Positions 58,336 to 64,000 of a stretch of DNA of 64,000 bases are shown one piece after another. Source of the stretch: Botryotinia globosa (taxonomy: Eukaryota > Ascomycota > Leotiomycetes > Helotiales > Sclerotiniaceae); assembly GCA_014898425.1 (NCBI GenBank), contig RCSZ01000007.1, positions 1,922,001 to 1,986,000 of the forward strand, read 5' to 3'. The notes beneath the pieces are model-generated. The model did not search any database and was not told where the DNA came from. It saw only the letters and a program-made list of their open reading frames with translations. How positions within the stretch are numbered: position 1 is the stretch's first letter; each line of letters starts with the position of its first letter. A program made the translations under genes and the position numbers.

Positions 58336-59573
58336 CCTTGAGGTTTTACAACGGTTTGTTCGGCGATAGAAGTCAAATCAAAATTTCATGACATGTTGAT
58401 TTTGCGCGGCCTATTTTCCTTTTGCTCTTTTTCGAAGGTCGTGCTCGAATTTCTGCTTCTTCGGTGTCTTGTTTTTTCCTTTTGTTCTTTAAATACCGGG
58501 GATTGAATGACGTAGGCTGAAAGCTCACCGGGGGTGGTATGGTATCGATGTAGTAATTGAAGACAAAACAGATTCGCAGTTAGAAGAACAGAAAGGTGTG
58601 TGAGTATTTCATATGAATGAGTGTGTGAGAGAACGAATGCCAGTTGATGTACCAGGTAATCATGTAAAGGATAGAAGCACCCTAATAACACAACTACAGA
58701 ACTACAGAACTACCCAACTACCCAACTACCCAACTACCCAACTATCTACCTAGTAGACAGACTTTTCTATTATTGTACGGACCGAACCTAAAGTCATTGT
58801 AATTGTGGTACTAATAGTGCTTGCTAACGGTGCTAATGGTACAATTAATGATGCCAATGGTGATTAAGTGTCTGCTGGTGGGGGTCGTTCTAGAAGCAAT
58901 CAAAGCCCCGGGGGGCACTTGTTGTCCACTTGTACCCCCTGACCGTTGATATTTAGGGTTTAGGTGTTTAGGGTTTAGGTGTTTAGGGTTTAGGTGTTTA
59001 GGGTTTAAGGTGCTGAGGGTTTAAGGTGCTCAGGGTTTAAGGTGCTCAGGGTTTAAGGTGCTCAGGGTTTAAGGTGCTCAGGGTTTAGGTGCTCAGGGTT
59101 TAGGTGCTCAGGTGTCCAGTCATCATCACAATCAAAACGTACAGGCTAGGGTGCTAGTGTAATATAAGGTAGGTAGGGTACATTTCACATTTCCCCATCT
59201 ATTACCGCGAGGCTGAAATCCTTCTTCCTTCATCACAATACAATACAACACAATACAATACAATACAATACAGACCTACACCTTCCCGTCCCATAACACA
59301 TTAAACGCCATTCACAATACGGCCATTCTATGCTTTGCATTACAAACGCCGATTCAGAACCGTGTTCCGTATTCCATACCGGTTAGATCAACTTGTCCAT
59401 CTATCCATCTAACTGCCTCGCAACTTCATCTCACCACTTGCGCAGCAACAAATCCACGACATCAACCACTTGATTGCCAACAAACGGTAGACTTTCATAG
59501 AATAGCTACGTACTTGGCCTATACTCTGCCACATCTCAAGTCTCCCATCCTCGCATAAATTAAAGCCGTCAAA
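58336..59573. other. Divergent spacer between 5-phosphatase and Dcp1 genes
   Basis: Two promoters must lie here. Tandem repeats are prominent: AACTACAG/AACTACCC units at 58692-58744, the telomere-like array at 58951-59112, and ACAATACAAT pentamers at 59240-59275. No gene seen. Confidence 0.6.
58951..59112 (+). repeat. Telomere-like interstitial minisatellite
   Basis: The left half repeats TTTAGGGTTTAGGTG (15 bp), which contains the TTAGGG telomere word. The right half repeats a 16-bp variant, GGGTTTAAGGTGCTCA. About ten units in all, each carrying GGGTTTA. It sits in the divergent promoter region upstream of Dcp1. Confidence 0.9.
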
Positions 59574-60266
59574 ATGACGCCTCGAAAGCCTCGTCAGCGT
59601 CAAAACCATCCAGGACCCTCTCAGTTAAGCCAAGTTCAAGCTTCCGACTATGATACCGAGACACCAATACTAGGTCCCGCACCTCCTACTCGCACCAACG
59701 AAGAACTCAATCTATCCGTTCTCAGACGCTATCATCCATCCATCAAAAAGATCACTTCACTCGCCGCATCTGCCACTATGTACATGTTTTCTCTAGAGTC
59801 AAAAACTTGGGAGAAACTTCCTATCGAAGGTACATTGTTCGTCTGCGAGCTTTTACCTTCCCCCACCACCGGTGCTGAAGACCACTGCATTGTGGTTCTC
59901 AATCGCAAGGGCCTTAATAATATCATTCACGATTTCAGCGAAATGAATAATGTGGAGATTAATGGGGAGTATTTGTATTGGACGGTTGAAAAGTCAGAGA
60001 CGGTTGGAGGTACTCCTGTTGCGAAGGCTTATGGTATATACATTCATGATGATGAGACGGGTACGAGAGTTGCGAATCAATCCGAAATTCTCAAGAATTG
60101 GAAGAAGACACAAGCTACCATGCTTGACGTGCAAACGATGGAGAGTATGGTAGAGAACCATGGAAATGCAGAATCGCAAGGACCTCAGATCCAAATTCCA
60201 ACCAGCCAAGTAGAAGCTCAGGGAGGGAGGAGACTGAGTATAACAGATTTATTTGGTGCTCGTTGA
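59574..60266 (+). CDS. dcp1: mRNA-decapping enzyme subunit Dcp1
   Basis: An intronless frame of 230 residues, usual for filamentous fungi. After a basic N-terminus (MTPRKPRQRQN) comes the EVH1-like Dcp1 core: LNLSVLRRYHPSIKKI, ATMYMFSLESKTWEKL, IEGTLFVCELLP, HCIVVLNRKGLNN and EYLYWTVEK, then the second conserved part AYGIYIHDDETGTRVANQ. The tail ends RRLSITDLFGAR, a short hydrophobic motif. Dcp1 activates the Dcp2 decapping enzyme, bridges it to Edc3/Pat1-type factors and concentrates in cytoplasmic P-bodies, committing mRNA to 5'-3' decay. The chosen Met directly follows a leader with stops in frame. Confidence 0.93.
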   Translation: MTPRKPRQRQNHPGPSQLSQVQASDYDTETPILGPAPPTRTNEELNLSVLRRYHPSIKKITSLAASATMYMFSLESKTWEKLPIEGTLFVCELLPSPTTGAEDHCIVVLNRKGLNNIIHDFSEMNNVEINGEYLYWTVEKSETVGGTPVAKAYGIYIHDDETGTRVANQSEILKNWKKTQATMLDVQTMESMVENHGNAESQGPQIQIPTSQVEAQGGRRLSITDLFGAR

Positions 60267-61064
60267 ATAATCTCAGCAAGATAGCTATCTGGAAACATGT
60301 TATTCGCTATATTCAAAACCGGGTACTAAATAGGGAGTTATCATGATCTTTCGCCTGTTCATACCACATTCATAGCTCCGAACGATCTCTCAGACATAAT
60401 TGAGTTTTACATCATGTGTTACTCCACGACTAGTATCAAAAATGGTCGTTGCTGTCGAGCCGTGGTAAAATGAGAAGAACAGCAGAGGCTGGCTTTAGGA
60501 AGAGTTACAGCAAGATGGTAGCCAGCATAAGATCCAAAGGTCTGAGAGAGGTCGTTCGTACGAAGGATTCTACAAATGTCTGTAGTGACCAATCAATATA
60601 GCACAGGCTTATGAAGAGGCCAATGGCATTTCACCATTTGTGTGCTTTTTCAATCTTGTCCCTTTGGAAGAACATTTCCTGCAATAGCTTGTCTTTGTTG
60701 TTCGTCCAAACGTGATGTTTTTGGCGGCCTTTTAAGATGACGAGTGACATCCATCCACCGGGTTTGCCATGCATTGAGTCATCAAATCTGCAGTATAAAT
60801 AAAACACAATATCAAGCGTATTTACACAACAATGCTCGACCACGTTGCCCGAGGATGATATATGCAAGTTCGTGCAAATCTTACAAAGAGAGCATCGATA
60901 TATGTATACTACGATGACTGCTTGATCGATGTTTATTCACTTGGTCCTAAGCAATCACGGTTAGGGAGTACTTGGAGGGCAATATAATAGTATGCCCTAC
61001 GAAAACTATCTTCTCGCAAACATATATACGTTTCATCGGTACCTATATACAGCCCACAACATTC
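60267..61064. other. Convergent intergenic region with one possible exon
   Basis: The space between the Dcp1 stop and the stop of the minus-strand P-loop gene. It contains only the doubtful minus-strand exon at 60631-60787; the rest is unassigned. Confidence 0.5.
60631..60787 (-). CDS. Possible terminal exon of a small unknown gene
   Basis: On the minus strand a good acceptor (TTTATACTGCAG) precedes an open frame of about 51 codons with FDDSMHGKPGGWMSL, GRQKHHVWTNNKDKL and FQRDKIEKAHKW before its stop. An upstream ATGCTCTCTTT followed by GTAAGAT could be a tiny first exon (phase 2 would fit). The composition looks protein-like, but I recognise no family. Low confidence. Confidence 0.2.
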
Positions 61065-62171
61065 CTATTTAGAACCCAACAAAGATTCTTCTAAGTCTAA
61101 CCACTTCTGAACCAACATCACAAGTTCTTCCCGAAAATCAGAAGTGCCCAACCACGTTTTTCGTGAGTTTGGCAAAATGGCCGATATACAGTCTGGAAGA
61201 AACCAGTGATTGAACATATTGTGCAGCCTACTCAGACCACTCAGACCGGAAAATTCCCCAATGGTAGGAAGATTTGGTTTGTTTCTCGATTGCCAAAAAT
61301 TCCATTCTTTGTATGCTAGTAGGATGAGCGTGGCAAGGATACAGAGGAAAATAAACTGAAGTATCAGAAAAGTGTAATTGAGGAAAGATCGAATTCGAGA
61401 AGATTGGCGAGACTTGAGACTTTGGACGATTTGTCGCATTGCATCCTTCTCAGTGCGTGATCTTTTCCGTCTCGCAGAAGAGGATGGCGATTCCAATGCC
61501 TCGTGCGCATCATACCACACTTCTTCCAACCCCTCATTCTCATTCTTATTCTCCCCATCCCCAAATCCCTCTACATGATCCGCTGCCGTCAAAATATCCA
61601 TGAAAATATCTTCTAAATAAACCCCCGCACCCATTTCAAAATGATTACACCTCCCCTCTCCCCACCACATATCCCTAACCGCATCCTCCCACCCCACCAA
61701 CCGGTGCGCAACCAACCCCTCCTCCTCTCCCATCTGATCCCACCTCACTGCATACTCCTCCCTACACTCCACCCTCGGAAACACACTACTAAATGCCCAC
61801 TTACTGCCCACCAGAAACTCTCCCACCCACCGCGGTCCCCCAAGTAATAATACCCCCGGCTGCGACACCGCAGCAGATATCGTCTGTAGATACTCGGCCT
61901 GGTAGTCGCAGCTGAAATCGAGATGGTGTCGCTCGAGAGAATAGTCGATTACGTGCAGCCATTCGAATTCTCGGTTCGCGCGCGCGGCTAGGTGCGTTTT
62001 GCCGATGCCGGAGAATCCGAGGATAATTTTTGCGCGTTGGGGCTGGGGAGCTTTTGGGGGTGAGCGGGAGTGAGGGGTTGGGGGTTGCGAGGTTGAGGAG
62101 TGGGTGTATTTGGATGGGGGAGATGGAGCTGTAGGGTGGGTTGCTGTTGTTGTTGCTGTTTGTCTCGCCAT
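61065..62171 (-). CDS. P-loop NTPase-like protein with a C-terminal membrane anchor
   Basis: A 368-residue intronless frame. Residues 1-47 are a Thr/Ser/Pro-rich disordered lead. A Walker A loop, ILGFSGIGKTHLA, lies at 50-62 (GFSGIGKT 52-59). It is followed by VIDYSLERHHLDFSCDYQAEYLQTI, a strand PGVLLLGGPRWVGEFLV, then VFPRVECREEYAVRWDQMG and a helix starting AHRLVGWEDAVRDMWW. From memory this order (P-loop, Asp-Ser/Tyr-Ser turn, strand with GG/SS, Pro-rich turn, REEY) resembles small nucleotide-kinase-like P-loop proteins seen in phages and bacteria. Residues about 263-286 (FLNYTFLILQFIFLCILATLILLA) form one membrane span, after a basic SARRKRSRTEK stretch, leaving an 80-residue tail. Substrate and compartment unknown. 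The Met at 62171 is the first in frame. Confidence 0.72.
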   Translation of the reverse strand: MARQTATTTATHPTAPSPPSKYTHSSTSQPPTPHSRSPPKAPQPQRAKIILGFSGIGKTHLAARANREFEWLHVIDYSLERHHLDFSCDYQAEYLQTISAAVSQPGVLLLGGPRWVGEFLVGSKWAFSSVFPRVECREEYAVRWDQMGEEEGLVAHRLVGWEDAVRDMWWGEGRCNHFEMGAGVYLEDIFMDILTAADHVEGFGDGENKNENEGLEEVWYDAHEALESPSSSARRKRSRTEKDAMRQIVQSLKSRQSSRIRSFLNYTFLILQFIFLCILATLILLAYKEWNFWQSRNKPNLPTIGEFSGLSGLSRLHNMFNHWFLPDCISAILPNSRKTWLGTSDFREELVMLVQKWLDLEESLLGSK

Positions 62172-64000
62172 TCGGGATTATTGGTGTGGTGGAATGGTTT
62201 TGTGAAGGCAGATTCATTTTTGAAGGATTTTGTGGAGGGAAAGATCTCATAGAATTCATATTTCAGTTTCCGAAGTTTGTTTTTTTCTTTTTCGGGATTT
62301 TTCTTCGTGCGTATTTTTGATGGTTTGCGGCAATAAATCATCGTTCTCGTCATTGATTCTCTCGATATTTAGGGAATCGATGCAAATAGATACTATCCGA
62401 ATCTGAAAACGTTGGAAATGTACTTCGAGGAACAGATAATCAATCGTGTCTTAGCTATTCTGCTCAATTAGGAAAAAATGTTTGGGTGTGGCTGGCAACA
62501 TTCCGAAAGCGTCGCTTAGGTCAGGGGATGTTAATTGTAGGTCGTCTTCAATTCTTCCGAAAACTTCGTCATTGGAACTTCGAAATTAAGTCTAGATTAA
62601 CTTCGAGATCTAGATATGGTAATTAATTATCAGGTCCTCGATGATTCATTCGAATGATCACAGTTAGTTTTCTAATTTTCCAATATCTACTTTGTAACAC
62701 TCACTATACTATCTATGAATTCTGATTTATTTTTTAAACAACACATCCGGGAAATCCACACTTAATTCTCAGATTCCAACGCTTAGATACACGACGTAAC
62801 ATTCTTCCCATATATCCAGCACCCAGGCACGAGAACGTTTTTATTACTGGCTTTGATTTCCTAGCGCACATCTGCAAGTGAGATCTAACTGCACAATGTC
62901 ATGACGTAACATGGCGTATCTGCAAGTTACCTAGTAGGTTCGCGATACTGTTTTCGATAAAGGGGGTTGAGAGGTGGGATTATTGATAACGATACGTGAT
63001 TGCTGTATCTATTGAGTTTGTGAGGATTTTTGAAGATTGAAAATTGTTAGGGTGATACTTTCGCTGGGATGGGGTTATGTTGTTGAGTTATACTGTAATA
63101 TCCTGTAGTATGGATGTGAGAATAAGACGCTTCTGAACATCGGAGACGCTTTGATTTGTAAGTTGGCGGGGGAGTGTGGTTTTACTACCAGATTGGAGGA
63201 TTGTTGGAATGAACGTCGCTGGGGGAAGGTCGAGTGTTTGTTTGGTTTTGAATTCTTCGTTGGCTATCCAGATGACATATGATGGATGCTTTGTCTTACA
63301 TCTGGAGGTAGATAGGTAGATAGGTAGATGAATACTTGATTCTAGATGTGGAATCTTGTCACTCCGGCTCCGAGTAGGGCTGCATGGAGTCATGCAGGGT
63401 AAGCATCTTGCATGCGCGCGACTCTTGAGTCGTTGTATTTCTGAGATTAGATGGTATTGTGATGAGCAAAGTAGCGTTTACAAAAGAGTAATTACGCCGT
63501 GTGATTCCATGGTGTGCGGAGTTCAAGATGTTGGTGCGGAGGTATTGATATATGACCTAATTATCAGATCTTTATCTTCAGTTTAAAGATGGAAAATCGC
63601 TATCCATCTAGTGATTGAGTGTAAGCAACTTTGTCGAGTAGCAGAAAGGTTCTCGCAATATCCATGACAGTGACAGGACTGATAATCTCGATATAAGATA
63701 ACGAGAAATATTTTCAGAGCACCACAAAATCCATCTCCTAAACCAAACCAAACCACACCAAACGAGTTATTCTCTCGAGTCTCCACAAAAGGGGCACTCT
63801 CGCTTCGTACTCTCATCCTCATTCTCATCTACATATCCACTACGCCACCCACAAGCTACAACCTACCCTCCAAATACCATCCAGCAACCTTACTCATCAA
63901 CCTACCCATGTTCTCTCCCTGTTCCATTCCATGTGCATCTTCGCCACAGTCAAACACGAGAAATTCACGCATCTCCATCCGCCACGGTAGATGAATAACA
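62172..64000. other. Upstream region of the P-loop gene and unassigned sequence
   Basis: Upstream of the P-loop gene the minus strand has overlapping frames of 100-150 codons in its other two frames (61801-62353), which are out-of-frame translations of the same low-complexity leader. Beyond that I see no gene up to the right edge; a TAGATAGG repeat occurs near 63308-63328. Confidence 0.5.

Noticed and set aside
1..64000. Secondary-metabolite or effector gene cluster
   Set aside because: No polyketide synthase, peptide synthetase, terpene cyclase, cytochrome P450 or transporter is present; the genes are unrelated housekeeping and signalling units.
1..64000. CRISPR array or prokaryotic operon
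   Set aside because: Spliceosomal introns and eukaryotic proteins throughout; the tandem repeats have no spacer-repeat structure.

Overview
The window is nuclear DNA of a filamentous ascomycete. Short GT-AG introns (about 52-76 nt, many with CTAAC- or CTGAT-like branch points), wide AT-rich intergenic spaces full of microsatellites, and the protein repertoire all fit Pezizomycotina. The near-native look of the eIF3a, Dcp1 and Pdx1 proteins suggests a Leotiomycete close to Botrytis/Sclerotinia; that placement is inference, not a database result. I see no secondary-metabolite cluster, rRNA, tRNA or CRISPR array.

Layout. 1-9 kb: a DUF3431 membrane protein (minus), an AT-rich relic, then a HET-domain gene split by one in-frame TAG. 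9-24 kb: a heterotrimeric G-protein gamma subunit whose leader holds a 59-codon uORF, a long microsatellite-rich spacer, an 816-bp foldback transposon-like element directly upstream of a SelT/W/H (Rdx) thioredoxin-like gene with an 826-nt first intron, the eIF3a gene, and a frameshifted F-box/2EXR-like remnant. 24-28 kb: two more AT-rich inverted-repeat elements. 28-42 kb: a leucine-rich-repeat protein (minus), then about 11 kb without a convincing gene, holding a possible 49-codon membrane peptide, an ATAAAA array, a possible spliced non-coding transcript and a decayed tandem repeat of about 90 bp. 42-45.5 kb: a divergent pair, a putative two-pass mitochondrial membrane protein and the E3-binding protein Pdx1 of pyruvate dehydrogenase. 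45.5-53 kb: 8 kb of normal-complexity DNA without a recognisable gene. 53-62 kb: a secreted histidine-phosphatase-fold protein with altered active-site motifs, an OCRL-like inositol polyphosphate 5-phosphatase, a telomere-like minisatellite, the decapping cofactor Dcp1, and a P-loop NTPase-like protein with one membrane anchor.

The genes are mainly independent housekeeping or signalling units (translation initiation, mRNA decapping, pyruvate dehydrogenase, phosphoinositide turnover, G-protein signalling) rather than one pathway. The most unusual material is the set of foldback elements with TA-flanked inverted repeats, the P-loop/TM protein, the decayed ~90-bp repeat and the two broken genes. 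All splice sites were placed by eye from consensus, reading frame and family continuity.
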